Of a DNA stretch of 64,000 nt, positions 32,855 through 43,204 are shown one piece after another. The stretch is taken from NCBI GenBank assembly GCA_964429135.1, contig CAYSAU010000002.1, forward strand, positions 1-64,000, given 5' to 3'. The stretch is from CAZSDU01 sp964429135. Lineage in GTDB: Bacteria; Bacteroidota; Bacteroidia; Bacteroidales; FEN-979. Position 1 is the first letter of the stretch. Every line of letters starts with the position of its first letter. The translations under genes were made by a program, and so were the position numbers. The notes beneath the pieces are model-generated. The model was not told where the DNA came from. It did not search any database and was given only the letters and a program-made list of their open reading frames with translations.

Positions 32855-33847
32855 CTAAAATCTGGGGCATTTTATTGCCCTAATATGTCTTCTTTTTTCT
32901 GTACAGGGGAATTGCCATGAGGCAGATATCTCGTGAGCCCCGCCAGTCGCGCCTTTTAGCTTTGAAATCGTAAAATCATAGCTATAGGCAACAGTTAAAT
33001 TTTTATAATGAACCCCCAACATGGGAATCAGGGCGTCAGCGTTTTCAAAGTTATGGCGTAACCATAATCCACCGATGACCGGATCCACCGTCATATAAAA
33101 ACCGATATTCAGCTGATGAAATTGGAATTGCTGCTGGTATAAAACATTGGGAGATATGGAAAATTCACGCTCCTCATCTTCTCCTCCCCGGCGAAGATTG
33201 ATTACCGAGCCTGCATGAATGGTGAATTTCATATACAACTGGGTGTTGTTATCCGCATAGAACCCCACTTTAGGCTGCGAAAGATGATCCACGGAAATAC
33301 CCCCGTAAATTTTACCCTCATAATCCATGAATACTCCGGCGGAGAAGTCGGGGACACCTACGGTACTGTTATCCGGAGGCTGTTCATCCGTATAGGGGCG
33401 AATATTCCCGTTTAACGGATCGATCTGATCTTCGAAAATCAGTTTTTCCCAGGCTAGATGACGCTGATAATAACCCACTTTGACGGCAGTACTGGCAGAA
33501 AGACGGTCGGTGATGTTGAATTTATAAGCATAGATCAGACTGATGGTTGTGGTGTTCAGATTGCCACCACCTGCCCGGTCAGCCATAAATAGCAATCCGA
33601 CCCCTCCATGCAGGAATTTTACATACTGATCATAAGAAGCATTGTAGGTGTTGAATGCTTTTCCCAAGGAGGGCCATTGATTTCGATAGTTGCCGATCAA
33701 ACGAGGACATCCCGTGGCACCTGCAAGGGCAGGATTCAAATATAAGGGATTGGCATAGAACTGTGAAAAATGCGGATCCTGAGTAAACCCTTTCATGCTG
33801 AATAATACAATAAAAAAAAGAATGATTACGATGTTTTTTTTCAACAT
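32855..33847 (-). CDS. Type IX secretion membrane protein, PorP/SprF family
   Basis: 330 residues with a signal peptide and an outer-membrane barrel pattern. The mature start DPHFSQFYANPLYLNPALAGATGCPR is diagnostic for the family, followed by NYRNQWPSL. Members pair with particular cargo or act with the PorK-PorN complex. It lies 26 bases upstream of gldJ, and is divergent from porU. This genome may carry several paralogues, so I leave the symbol open. Confidence 0.9.
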   Translation of the reverse strand: MLKKNIVIILFFIVLFSMKGFTQDPHFSQFYANPLYLNPALAGATGCPRLIGNYRNQWPSLGKAFNTYNASYDQYVKFLHGGVGLLFMADRAGGGNLNTTTISLIYAYKFNITDRLSASTAVKVGYYQRHLAWEKLIFEDQIDPLNGNIRPYTDEQPPDNSTVGVPDFSAGVFMDYEGKIYGGISVDHLSQPKVGFYADNNTQLYMKFTIHAGSVINLRRGGEDEEREFSISPNVLYQQQFQFHQLNIGFYMTVDPVIGGLWLRHNFENADALIPMLGVHYKNLTVAYSYDFTISKLKGATGGAHEISASWQFPCTEKRRHIRAIKCPRF

Positions 33848-34033
33848 AACTACGATCGCAACAGGGTTTATTTCAGTTTACAATATTACGAAAAAAATGA
33901 ATTTCCACCTCCGGGTTTCGACAATATTAACCAGGGTATAACGTTTAATGAATTAAAAAAATATCAATCCGGGTTTTTTTTGCAAACTTTTTGCCAGCCT
34001 GGTATGTCTGATATAATACTAACTTCCGGATTT

Positions 34034-37000
34034 ATGGATTTAAAAAAAATACTTCACCACCTAGGTTTCAGCATCTATTCCCTGTTAATTCCCATTTTCT
34101 TTTTCCTGATGACACCAGTTCTGGCATCTTCCTATACTGTCTCCCGCATGATCAGCTGGAATACTGTGAAACTGATTCACGAGCCGGGATTTCCTGCTGT
34201 TTATTTCCTTTCTTTTGACGGATATATCCAGCGTGATGGATTCGATAACCTCCCTTTTTATGTGTTAAATTTTCCCTCGGAAAATAGTAGCGATGATATC
34301 CTTTCCATGGAACTCATTGACCTGGTCGTCCTTCCCATCCCTGATTCTGTCTCCTCCATGATGCCTGACAGGGACAAATTGACTTCTGAATTTCTCCTCT
34401 TCCCTGATCTTGCAACATACCGGAAAATATCTTCCCTCATGGTCAGCATCCTTCCCATCAGGAAAAATCCCGAAAGTGGCATTTTCGAAAGACTGATTTC
34501 ATTTACCCTGAAGATCGAAAGCCGGGAAGGAACCACTGTTAAACAGCTTAAATCCGTGAATTCCCATGCGGCCAATTCTGTTCTGGCTGCCGGGACATGG
34601 TTCAAATATGCCGTCAGCAATAGCGGAATTCAAAAACTTTCTTATAATGACCTGAAAAAAGCAAATATCGATCCCTCCGGAATAGATCCGAGAAATATCC
34701 GTATCTATGGTAACGGGGGAGGAATGCTGGCGGAATCTAACCAGGCCAAACGGATCGATGACCTGATTGAAAATTCGATTTATGTGGCAGGTGAAGCAGA
34801 TGGAAAATTCGATCCCGAAGACTATATCCTTTTTTACGGGGAATCTCCAGATACCTGGTATTACAGTAAACAGGACAACCGCTTTCACCATAAGAAAAAT
34901 GTATATTCCGACCTTACCTATTATTTCCTGAATTTTGATCTGGGAAGAGGTAAACGTTTGGGATCAGAATCTTCGACGACAATGCCTGCCACGCATATCA
35001 TCACCAAGTTTAACGATTATGCCTTTTATGAAAAAGACGATGTCAACCTGATTAAATCCGGACGGGAATGGTATGACCGGGAAAATTTTGATGTCACTAC
35101 CATAAGAAATTACACCTTCAGTTTTCCCGATCTCGATACGGCTTCCTTTGTAAATCTTACCGCGGTGGTGGCCGCGCGTTCCACCAATGGAAGTACTTCT
35201 TTTACGGCAACGGTAAAAGGGAAAAATCTTATCAATATCCTTATTCCGGCCACAGGGAATCAATATACCGATGAATATGCCATTGAACGAAGTGCTTCTT
35301 CCACTTTTATTTCAACCAGCCCTGTGATTGATATCCGCCTTACGTATAATAAACCAAATGCCAGCGCTTCCGGTTACCTGAATTATTTCGAGATGAATGT
35401 CAGGCGCTTACTGAAAATGTCGGGATCCCAGATGGCTTTTCGCTCTGTGCTGGGGTCAGGCTCTGGAAAGATCAGTGAGTTTACCCTGACTGGACAGGGG
35501 CAAACCCTTGCTATATGGGATGTTTCCCGCAGGGATTCCATTCGACTGATCCTCACGACCAAGGATGGGAACAAGGAAGTTTTTCGACTTCCTACTGATA
35601 CCATCCGTGAATTTATTGCTTTTGACGGAAGTTCATTTTACAGCCCGGAATTTTCCGGCAGTGTTCCAAATCAAAACTTGCATGGACAGCCAGTCGTGGA
35701 TTATATCATCGTTTCTCCTCCGGTTTTTATCAAAGAAGCTGAGAAACTGGCCGAATTTCACCGTCAACACAGCTGTTTGAGTGTGCTTACCGTGACCCCG
35801 GAGCAAATCTATCATGAATTTTCCTCCGGAGCTCAGGATGTAGCGGCTATCCGTGATTTTGTCAAAATGATGTACGACAGGGCAATTCCGGGTAAAGAAC
35901 CCAAATACCTTCTTTTTTTTGGAGATGCTTCCTATGATTATAAAAACAGGATTCAGAACAATACTAACCTGATCCCTGCATACCAGTCTGAAAACTCACT
36001 GGATCCCATTAACTCCTACGTGACGGATGATTTTTTCGGATTGATGGACGATGGTGAAGGTCAGGGTTCAGTAGGGGAAATAGATATAGGCATCGGAAGA
36101 TTTCCCGTAAACACTGTGGAAGAAGCCCAATCAGCCTTGGCTAAAGTGTTTCATTATTGTGCCAATTCAGATTCGGTAAAGAATGATTGGCGGAATGTGG
36201 TTTGTTTTGTGGCCGACGATCAGGACGAAGGGGGAAACCTTTTTATCAATGATTCTGAAGATTTGGTAAAGATCATTGAAAGCAATCATAAAGCGTACAA
36301 CAACGATAAAATCTATCTCGACAGCTATACCCAGGTTTCTACCCCGGGGGGAGCGCGTTACCCTGAAGTGAATGAAGCCATCAATAAACGGGTGGAAAAA
36401 GGTGCATTGATCATCAATTATATCGGACATGGCGGCGAGGTAGGCTGGTCGCACGAAAGGGTGCTTGAAGTTCCGGATATCAAAGGTTGGAGAAACTTTG
36501 ACCGTATGCCCGTCTTTATGACGGCAACCTGTGAGTTCAGCCGTTTCGATGATCCGGAAAGGGTTTCTGCTGGTGAATACGTATTCCTGAATTCATACGG
36601 GGGAGGGATTGCCCTCTTTACCACAACCCGACTGACTTTTGCCGGATCGAATAAAACATTATCGGTGAATTTTTATAATAATGTATTTAAAAAAACCGGA
36701 GGTATCCCACATAAAATGGGAGACCTGATCGTACTTTCCAAGAAAAATATGGGAACCAATATGAATGCCAGAAAATTTGCCCTTATCGGAGACCCCGCTC
36801 TGAAAATGGCATATCCGGAGCTCAGTGTGGTGACCACTTCCATTGTTGACAACCACCAAACTTCTGTTGCTCCTGATACCCTCAGGGCCCTCTCGGAAAT
36901 AACCATCACCGGTGAAATCCAGGATGAATCAGGGCAGAAGGTAAACCATTTTGACGGTACGGTATTCCCTACCGTATTCGACAAAGCCTCTGAAATTTTC

Positions 37001-37900
37001 ACCAAAGGCAATGACGGACTTAGCCCGGTTAAGTTTTACCTGAGAAAGAACCCTGTTTATAAAGGGAAGGTCGAGGTGATAAACGGCGATTTTTCCTTTA
37101 CCTTCATCGTCCCCAAGGATATCGCTTATCAATATGGCCTGGGAAAGATCAGTTATTACGCCCGTAATGAAGAAACTGATGCCCAGGGATTCGATGAGGA
37201 TATCATGGTCGGTGGGTATAATAATGAAGCTATCATCGATGACCAGGGACCGCTGATCAGACTTTACCTGAATGACCGGAATTTCGTTTCAGGCGGGATC
37301 ACAAACCAGAACCCGATTATGCTGGCCGACGTCAGCGATGAGTCGGGGATCAATACCGTGGGGAATGGTATCGGTCATGATATCACAGCGGTTTTGGATG
37401 ACAAGACGAGTTATCCCTTTATTTTAAATGAGTACTATGTGTCTGACCTTAATACTTATAAAAGCGGCGTGATCGCATATCCCTTGAGTAAACTGACGGA
37501 AGGTTCCCACCATATTACCCTTAAAGTTTGGGATGTTTACAATAATTCATCGGAAGCCGGAATCGATTTCCATGTGATCTCTTCTTCCGAGTTTGCTTTT
37601 CAACGCTTGATCAACTATCCCAATCCGATGAGAGATCAAACCACCTTTTCCTTCGAAACCAATCAGATCAACCAGGTCCTCGGGGTGGAAATCAGAATTT
37701 ATAACCTTTATGGCGCACTGCTGAAAACGATCCAAAAAAGTCTTTATTCCGATGGCTACAGGGTGGAGCCGGTGACCTGGGATGGAACGACTGATCAGGG
37801 TTGGAAGATAAGTTCCGGGACGTATATATATCATGTCCTGATGACCATCCCTAATGGAACTACGAGCCATCTTTCCTCAAAATTGGTGGTCATCCGTTAA
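34034..37900 (+). CDS. porU: Type IX secretion sortase PorU (first copy, with N-terminal domain)
   Basis: 1288 residues from the ATG at 34034, which starts a clean signal peptide (MDLKKILHHL...); the frame opens earlier, at 33980. PorU cleaves C-terminal sorting domains at the cell surface and attaches cargo. A gingipain-type C25 peptidase domain carries the catalytic His in YIGHGGEVGW (about residue 799) and the Cys in TATCEFSRF (about residue 833). Residues about 30-170 form an extra N-terminal domain that the second copy lacks. The C-terminus has a sorting-domain-like end with NYPNPMRDQTTF and YNLYGALLKT. Confidence 0.88.
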   Translation: MDLKKILHHLGFSIYSLLIPIFFFLMTPVLASSYTVSRMISWNTVKLIHEPGFPAVYFLSFDGYIQRDGFDNLPFYVLNFPSENSSDDILSMELIDLVVLPIPDSVSSMMPDRDKLTSEFLLFPDLATYRKISSLMVSILPIRKNPESGIFERLISFTLKIESREGTTVKQLKSVNSHAANSVLAAGTWFKYAVSNSGIQKLSYNDLKKANIDPSGIDPRNIRIYGNGGGMLAESNQAKRIDDLIENSIYVAGEADGKFDPEDYILFYGESPDTWYYSKQDNRFHHKKNVYSDLTYYFLNFDLGRGKRLGSESSTTMPATHIITKFNDYAFYEKDDVNLIKSGREWYDRENFDVTTIRNYTFSFPDLDTASFVNLTAVVAARSTNGSTSFTATVKGKNLINILIPATGNQYTDEYAIERSASSTFISTSPVIDIRLTYNKPNASASGYLNYFEMNVRRLLKMSGSQMAFRSVLGSGSGKISEFTLTGQGQTLAIWDVSRRDSIRLILTTKDGNKEVFRLPTDTIREFIAFDGSSFYSPEFSGSVPNQNLHGQPVVDYIIVSPPVFIKEAEKLAEFHRQHSCLSVLTVTPEQIYHEFSSGAQDVAAIRDFVKMMYDRAIPGKEPKYLLFFGDASYDYKNRIQNNTNLIPAYQSENSLDPINSYVTDDFFGLMDDGEGQGSVGEIDIGIGRFPVNTVEEAQSALAKVFHYCANSDSVKNDWRNVVCFVADDQDEGGNLFINDSEDLVKIIESNHKAYNNDKIYLDSYTQVSTPGGARYPEVNEAINKRVEKGALIINYIGHGGEVGWSHERVLEVPDIKGWRNFDRMPVFMTATCEFSRFDDPERVSAGEYVFLNSYGGGIALFTTTRLTFAGSNKTLSVNFYNNVFKKTGGIPHKMGDLIVLSKKNMGTNMNARKFALIGDPALKMAYPELSVVTTSIVDNHQTSVAPDTLRALSEITITGEIQDESGQKVNHFDGTVFPTVFDKASEIFTKGNDGLSPVKFYLRKNPVYKGKVEVINGDFSFTFIVPKDIAYQYGLGKISYYARNEETDAQGFDEDIMVGGYNNEAIIDDQGPLIRLYLNDRNFVSGGITNQNPIMLADVSDESGINTVGNGIGHDITAVLDDKTSYPFILNEYYVSDLNTYKSGVIAYPLSKLTEGSHHITLKVWDVYNNSSEAGIDFHVISSSEFAFQRLINYPNPMRDQTTFSFETNQINQVLGVEIRIYNLYGALLKTIQKSLYSDGYRVEPVTWDGTTDQGWKISSGTYIYHVLMTIPNGTTSHLSSKLVVIR

Positions 37901-37905
37901 TTGCC

Positions 37906-37913
37906 TAAATTTG
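37906..37913 (+). promoter_or_regulatory. -7 box between the two porU copies
   Basis: TAAATTTG fits TAnnTTTG, and TTGG lies about 20 bases upstream at 37883-37886. It sits 5 bases after the first porU stop, so the second copy can be transcribed separately. Confidence 0.45.
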
Positions 37914-37934
37914 CAAACTTTTTACAACTGAACT

Positions 37935-40900
37935 TTGAAAACCCATTTAATCATATTCCTGCTGTTGCTTCCGCTCTTAGTATCTGCTGGAAATCCACAT
38001 ACTAATGCCTCAGTGCTGGCCACGGGCAGGTGGTTTAAAATCTCGGTTACCCAAACCGGGATTTACCAGGTGACTTATCAGGATCTTCTCGCCTTGGGGA
38101 TGGATGTCAGTCAGGTTGATCCAGAGCATATCCGCTTATACGGTAATGGGGGAGGAATGCTTCCTGAATCGAATGCGGCATACCGTATCGATGACCTGCG
38201 TGAGAACGCTATACAGGTGGTTGATGGAGGAGATGGACATTTTGATCCCGGGGACTTTTTTCTGTTTTACGGGGAGTCCCCTGATCAATGGATTTATGAT
38301 CCGGAACAAAAGACGTTTAGTCATGAAAAAAATCTTTATTCCGACTCAGTATTCTATTTTATCACTGCGGATCTCGGTCCCGGAAAAAGGGTCATAGATC
38401 ATGCTTCCACCACCGAACCAAAGAATTATACCTCACAGCGATTTAATGAGCATGTGTTTCACGAAACAGATGCCATTAATCTCATTCGCTCAGGCAAAAT
38501 TTGGTTTGGCGAAGTCTTCGATAAGGATAAAACCAGCTATGACTTTTTCTTTCACTTGCCCCAGGCAGATTCGACTTCTCCCTGTTACGTGAAGACTTTT
38601 GTCGCCGCCAGGTCCAACTCGGTCAGCCGCTTTATTTTAAGTCAGAATGACAAGGTGGTTGATTCTTTGCAGGTCGATTTAACTAACCTCGACAATTCCT
38701 ATTTTTTTGGAAAATCAAGGACGAAAAAGAGCCTGTTGTTAAAAATTAAGCCGGATTTGCGCCTTGGATTACGCTACACTCTTCCCAATGAATCCTCTGT
38801 CGGCTGGTTGAATTCTATCGAGGTCAACTGTTCCCGCCGTCTTGTATTTGAGCCGTCTCAGATGTTTTTCCGTGATATTCTAACCATTTACCCCAATCGG
38901 GTGACCGAATTTCTGCTCAAAAACGCCAGCACAGGACTAAGGGTTTGGGACATCAGTGATCCGGGAAACATCCTCAATATCCTGGGCTCGATTTCCGATA
39001 CGGTTTTCCGTTTCCGGCTGCCAACGGATTCCCTTCGTGAATTTGTGGCCTTCGATGGCTCGTTATTTTATCCGGTCGGCATTTCCGGACCGGTTCAAAA
39101 TCAAAATCTGCATGGAGATCAACCTCCCCAAATGGTTATTGTGACGCATCCTGACTTCCTTGACCAGGCAGAAGAACTTGCCGGATTTCACCGCTCTAAA
39201 TCACAGATCACTGTGAATATTGTCACAACGACCCAGGTTTATCATGAATTCGCTTCGGGCAAACCTGATCTCACCGCCATCAGGGATTATATGAAAATGC
39301 TTTTTGACAGGGGGAAAGCAGATAATGCACCCCGCTATTTGTTACTTTTCGGCGACGGATCATATGATCCGAAAAACAGAATCCCCGGTAACAATAACAA
39401 GATCCCGACATTTCAATCAATTGAATCCCTGAAATTTGTCGGCACATTTGTCACAGACGATTATTATGGCATCATGGGTGATAACCAGGGTCAGGAAGCC
39501 AACGGGCAAATTGATATCGGGATTGGAAGATTTCCAGTGTCAACGATTGAAGAAGCCAGGCAAATGGTGAATAAAATCCTGCATTATTCCCTGAATCTCG
39601 ATTCGGTCATGTCGGATTGGAGGAATGTGATCACTTTTGTAGCCGATGATGAAAATGAAAACCTTCATTTTGATCAGGCCCAGGAACTTTGCAGGATAAC
39701 TGCTCAGAAATACCCCGTTTTCAACATTGAAAAAATTTATTTTGACGCCTATCCCATCGTTTCCATCCCCGGTGGCTATCGTTTTCCGGAAGCCACCAAA
39801 GCCATTAACCAGGCGGTGGAAAAAGGAAGCCTGATTATCAATTATACGGGTCATGGCGGGGAGGATGGCTGGAGCAATGAAAAAACACTCACCATTGCTG
39901 ATATAAACAGCTGGAAGAATTACTCAAAATTACCGGTTTTTGTTACCGCTACCTGCGAATTCAGTCGTTTCGATAACCCCGAAAGACTTTCGGCCGGAGA
40001 AATGGTCATTCTGCATCCCGGAGGTGGAGCAATCGCCCTTTACTCTACTACAAGACTGTCGCTTTCAACTCCCAACTTCAGGCTGGATACCAGTTTTTTC
40101 CATCATCTGATGGATAAAGTAGATGAAAAATACCTGTGTATGGGGGATCTGATTAAGATCTCCAAAAACAAAAACGGTAACAATGTCAATATCCGTAACT
40201 TTGTTCTCCTCGGAGATCCTGCCCAAGTCATCGCTTTCCCTGAGTATAAGGTCAAAACCTTGACGATCAACCAGAAAGCTGTTGGTGAAGCCGACACCTT
40301 ACTGGGTCTTTCCATGGTCAGCGTCACAGGAATCATTGAAAACAATGCAGGGGAAAAGATTCAGTCTTTCAATGGTCATCTTGATGCCAAAGTCTTTGAT
40401 AAACCGGTTACTTATACTACCCTTGGAAATACCAATGATGCTTATCCCGCCAACTTCAACATGCAAAACAGTCTCCTGCATGCTGGCTCTGCTCCGGTAA
40501 ACGGGGGAGAATTTTCTTACACCTTTATCCTTCCCAAAGACCTTGCCCTTCAGTTTGGAAAAGGGAAGCTGAGTCATTATGCTGGAAACGGGATCACCGA
40601 TGCCTCGGGATTTTCTGATCAGTTGATCATAGGCGGAAGAGATCCCGACATTGATCCGGAGAATGAGGGTCCGGGAATTCGTATTTTTATGAACGACAGG
40701 AGCTTCCTTCCGGGAGGTAAAACAAGTTTTAACCCGCTGCTGATCGCGGATCTATATGATACCAACGGAATTAATTACCTGGGTCTCGGCATCGGACATG
40801 AAATTCTCGGAGTTCTTGATGGAGACTGGAAAAATGCAGTCGTGCTCAACGATTACTATCAGCCTGAGTTCGGGAGCTTCACCAGGGGCAGCCTAAATTA

Positions 40901-41315
40901 TTCATTTTCAAATCTTGAGCCGGGAGAACATACCCTACTGATCAAGGCCTGGGATATGTATAATAATTCTTCAGAAGAAGAGATCACATTCCGGGTTACT
41001 TCTAACCTTTTGGTCAAAGATATTATGAACTACCCTAATCCCATGACCGACCAAACGAATTTCCGCTTTTCCCCGGTCAGAGGAAGCGGATCCCTGGATG
41101 TCGAGATCGTCATTTACAATCTTCAGGGACAGGTAGTCAGAAATCTGAATTACAGGCATATCGAGTGTCCGGAAGAACCTTTGGTGTATTCCTGGGATGG
41201 GACCAACAATTATGGGATGAAGCTGCGCTCAGGAGTTTATCCTTACAAAATTAAATTCAGGGGAGCCCATGCAACATATGGGGAAGCCTCTCAGAAGCTC
41301 GTGATCATCAGATAA
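37935..41315 (+). CDS. PorU-like C25 sortase, tandem second copy
   Basis: 1126 residues starting at a TTG codon (37935), followed by a signal peptide (MKTHLIIFLLLLPLLVSA). It aligns with the first copy from VLATGRWFKISV onwards, with clear similarity through LYGNGGGMLPESN, LLLFGDGSYDPKN and the peptidase core. Catalytic His640 (YTGHGGEDGW) and Cys674 (TATCEFSRF) are both kept. The N-terminal domain of the first copy is absent. The C-terminus again ends in NYPNPMTDQTNF and a FlgD-like beta domain. Which copy is the main sortase cannot be read; two active sites argue against simple decay. Confidence 0.85.
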   Translation: MKTHLIIFLLLLPLLVSAGNPHTNASVLATGRWFKISVTQTGIYQVTYQDLLALGMDVSQVDPEHIRLYGNGGGMLPESNAAYRIDDLRENAIQVVDGGDGHFDPGDFFLFYGESPDQWIYDPEQKTFSHEKNLYSDSVFYFITADLGPGKRVIDHASTTEPKNYTSQRFNEHVFHETDAINLIRSGKIWFGEVFDKDKTSYDFFFHLPQADSTSPCYVKTFVAARSNSVSRFILSQNDKVVDSLQVDLTNLDNSYFFGKSRTKKSLLLKIKPDLRLGLRYTLPNESSVGWLNSIEVNCSRRLVFEPSQMFFRDILTIYPNRVTEFLLKNASTGLRVWDISDPGNILNILGSISDTVFRFRLPTDSLREFVAFDGSLFYPVGISGPVQNQNLHGDQPPQMVIVTHPDFLDQAEELAGFHRSKSQITVNIVTTTQVYHEFASGKPDLTAIRDYMKMLFDRGKADNAPRYLLLFGDGSYDPKNRIPGNNNKIPTFQSIESLKFVGTFVTDDYYGIMGDNQGQEANGQIDIGIGRFPVSTIEEARQMVNKILHYSLNLDSVMSDWRNVITFVADDENENLHFDQAQELCRITAQKYPVFNIEKIYFDAYPIVSIPGGYRFPEATKAINQAVEKGSLIINYTGHGGEDGWSNEKTLTIADINSWKNYSKLPVFVTATCEFSRFDNPERLSAGEMVILHPGGGAIALYSTTRLSLSTPNFRLDTSFFHHLMDKVDEKYLCMGDLIKISKNKNGNNVNIRNFVLLGDPAQVIAFPEYKVKTLTINQKAVGEADTLLGLSMVSVTGIIENNAGEKIQSFNGHLDAKVFDKPVTYTTLGNTNDAYPANFNMQNSLLHAGSAPVNGGEFSYTFILPKDLALQFGKGKLSHYAGNGITDASGFSDQLIIGGRDPDIDPENEGPGIRIFMNDRSFLPGGKTSFNPLLIADLYDTNGINYLGLGIGHEILGVLDGDWKNAVVLNDYYQPEFGSFTRGSLNYSFSNLEPGEHTLLIKAWDMYNNSSEEEITFRVTSNLLVKDIMNYPNPMTDQTNFRFSPVRGSGSLDVEIVIYNLQGQVVRNLNYRHIECPEEPLVYSWDGTNNYGMKLRSGVYPYKIKFRGAHATYGEASQKLVIIR

Positions 41316-41405
41316 TGACCTTATGGGATAGGGTCTTTATGATGTAACATGCAATATTTATAACTACAGTGCGTTACTTTCTCTAATTATGAAAATTGAA
41401 ATCAA

Positions 41406-42611
41406 ATGACAGGAACCAGAAAAATGAAGAGCAGATTTTTTTTATTATGCGGACTTACGTTGATATTGACGAACACCTTTGGACAAGATAGCGAACAACC
41501 CAATGTCATTACGACTGCCGTGCCATTTTTAACCATTGCACCGGATGCCCGGGGGGGCGGTATGGGAGATATGGGTGTTTCTTCCACACCTGATGCTTAT
41601 TCCATATTCTGGAACCCTGCAAAATACGCGTTTGCAGATAAAGCTTTCGGTTTTGGTGTGGGTTACGTTCCCTGGTTAAGGGGTCTGGTCAATGATATTG
41701 GTCTTGCTTCCGTGGTTGGTTTTGGGAAGCTGGGTGATAAACAAGCCATTGCCGCCTCACTGAGGTTTTTCTCCATGGGGGAAGTCAATTATACCGGCGA
41801 TCAGGGTCAGGATCTCGGAAGCTATAAACCCAATGAATTTGCCATTGACGCAACCTATGCCAGGAAATTCTCTCCATCCTTTTCTGGAGCTATCGTGGGA
41901 AAATTTATTTATTCTAACCTGACCCCTGGCTATAACGGGACCATTGAAACCCGCCCGGGGATGTCGGGTGCCGCCGATATTGCCATATATTATCATAAAG
42001 AATTAGAAATCAAAGGGCTTAAAGATGCCTGGATTGATTTTGGCTTAAGCATTGTGAATATCGGTACAAAAATTTCTTACAGCAGTTCAACGGTGTTTCC
42101 CGACTTTATTCCTACTACCCTTCGCCTGGGACCCTCCTTTACCATGGACCTGGATGATTATAACCGCCTTTCTTTCGGGGTTGAATTCAGCAAACTCCTT
42201 GTCCCGACTCCCCCAATCTATTATCAGGATTCAGTCGGTCCTGACGGACAAAAGGTGATCAAAAAAGGTATGAATCCCAATGTATCGGTGGTACAGGGAA
42301 TGATACAATCATTCTATGATGCTCCCTATGGATTCAAGGAAGAATTACAGGAAATCAACGTGATGGCTTCAGCAGAATACTGGTACAACAAATTGTTTTC
42401 TATCCGTGCCGGGTATTTCTATGAGTCAAAATACAAAGGAGATCGCCAGTTTTTTACCCTGGGCGCTGGTCTGAGATACAATGTCTTTGGACTCGATTTT
42501 TCCTATCTGATTCCGGTACGTCAGAACAACCCCCTGCAAAACACCTTGCAGTTCACCCTTTTGTTTAATTTTGATAAGATTAAAACCGCCAAGGAAAAAG
42601 GGGCTAATTAA
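41406..42611 (+). CDS. porV: Type IX secretion outer-membrane protein PorV (LptO)
   Basis: 401 residues. After the signal peptide the mature start NVITTAVPFLTIAPDARGGGMGDMGVSSTPDAYS and the strand FWNPAKYA are diagnostic for PorV. The rest is a 14-strand FadL-like barrel pattern. PorV carries cargo from the translocon to the PorU sortase, so adjacency to the porU genes makes sense. The start at 41406 could instead be the ATG at 41424 (MKSRFF), which opens the signal peptide directly. Confidence 0.93.
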   Translation: MTGTRKMKSRFFLLCGLTLILTNTFGQDSEQPNVITTAVPFLTIAPDARGGGMGDMGVSSTPDAYSIFWNPAKYAFADKAFGFGVGYVPWLRGLVNDIGLASVVGFGKLGDKQAIAASLRFFSMGEVNYTGDQGQDLGSYKPNEFAIDATYARKFSPSFSGAIVGKFIYSNLTPGYNGTIETRPGMSGAADIAIYYHKELEIKGLKDAWIDFGLSIVNIGTKISYSSSTVFPDFIPTTLRLGPSFTMDLDDYNRLSFGVEFSKLLVPTPPIYYQDSVGPDGQKVIKKGMNPNVSVVQGMIQSFYDAPYGFKEELQEINVMASAEYWYNKLFSIRAGYFYESKYKGDRQFFTLGAGLRYNVFGLDFSYLIPVRQNNPLQNTLQFTLLFNFDKIKTAKEKGAN

Positions 42612-42623
42612 GCTTGTGAGTGG

Positions 42624-43124
42624 GTGGAATTAAATAATGAATTTGTGAAATTCAAAGTTGGGTTCGGGTTTGATACGCATAAGCTTGAAGAGGGTCGTGA
42701 TTTACGCCTGGGGGGAATGACCATTCCACATTCAAAAGGTTCCCTCGGGCATTCCGATGCCGATGTATTGATCCATGCCATCATTGATGCACTTTTAGGG
42801 GCTGCCGGATTGCCTGATATCGGTAATCAATTTCCGGATAATGATGACCTTTATAAAAGTATCGACAGTAAAATTCTGCTTCAGAAAACCCTGGCAAAGA
42901 TCAATGCCAAAGGATATTCTATTGGAAATATAGATTCGACCATCGTTCTTCAGCGTCCAAAAATAAGTGAGTTTATCCCCTCAATGATACAGATTCTTGC
43001 TGATATCCTGAGAATTGGTGAAGATCATCTATCCGTAAAGGCAAAGACCAGCGAAAAACTCGGTTTTATCGGCCGGGAAGAAGGAGTTTCAGCCTATGCC
43101 ATTGTCCTGCTTGAAAAGGTCTAA
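42624..43124 (+). CDS. ispF: 2-C-methyl-D-erythritol 2,4-cyclodiphosphate synthase
   Basis: 166 residues; the frame starts at a GTG (42624), 12 bases after porV. Zinc-binding Asp and His lie in GFGFDTHKL and in the following GHSDADVLIHAIIDALLGA; the loop LPDIGNQFPD and the C-terminal KAKTSEKLGFIGREEG are typical. IspF makes the cyclic intermediate of the non-mevalonate isoprenoid pathway. Confidence 0.95.
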   Translation: MELNNEFVKFKVGFGFDTHKLEEGRDLRLGGMTIPHSKGSLGHSDADVLIHAIIDALLGAAGLPDIGNQFPDNDDLYKSIDSKILLQKTLAKINAKGYSIGNIDSTIVLQRPKISEFIPSMIQILADILRIGEDHLSVKAKTSEKLGFIGREEGVSAYAIVLLEKV

Positions 43125-43131
43125 CTTTTCC

Positions 43132-43162
43132 CTTGTATTTTCAAAATATCCTCTTACCTTTG
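43132..43162 (+). promoter_or_regulatory. Promoter of the rpsF-rpsR-rplI operon
   Basis: CTTG (43132-43135) and TACCTTTG (43155-43162) are separated by 19 bases, an excellent Bacteroidota -33/-7 pair. It lies just after the ispF stop and 42 bases before the rpsF start. Confidence 0.75.
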
Positions 43163-43204
43163 CAAACCTTTTTAAAACCATAAATTAATTAAAATCAACG
43201 AGAA

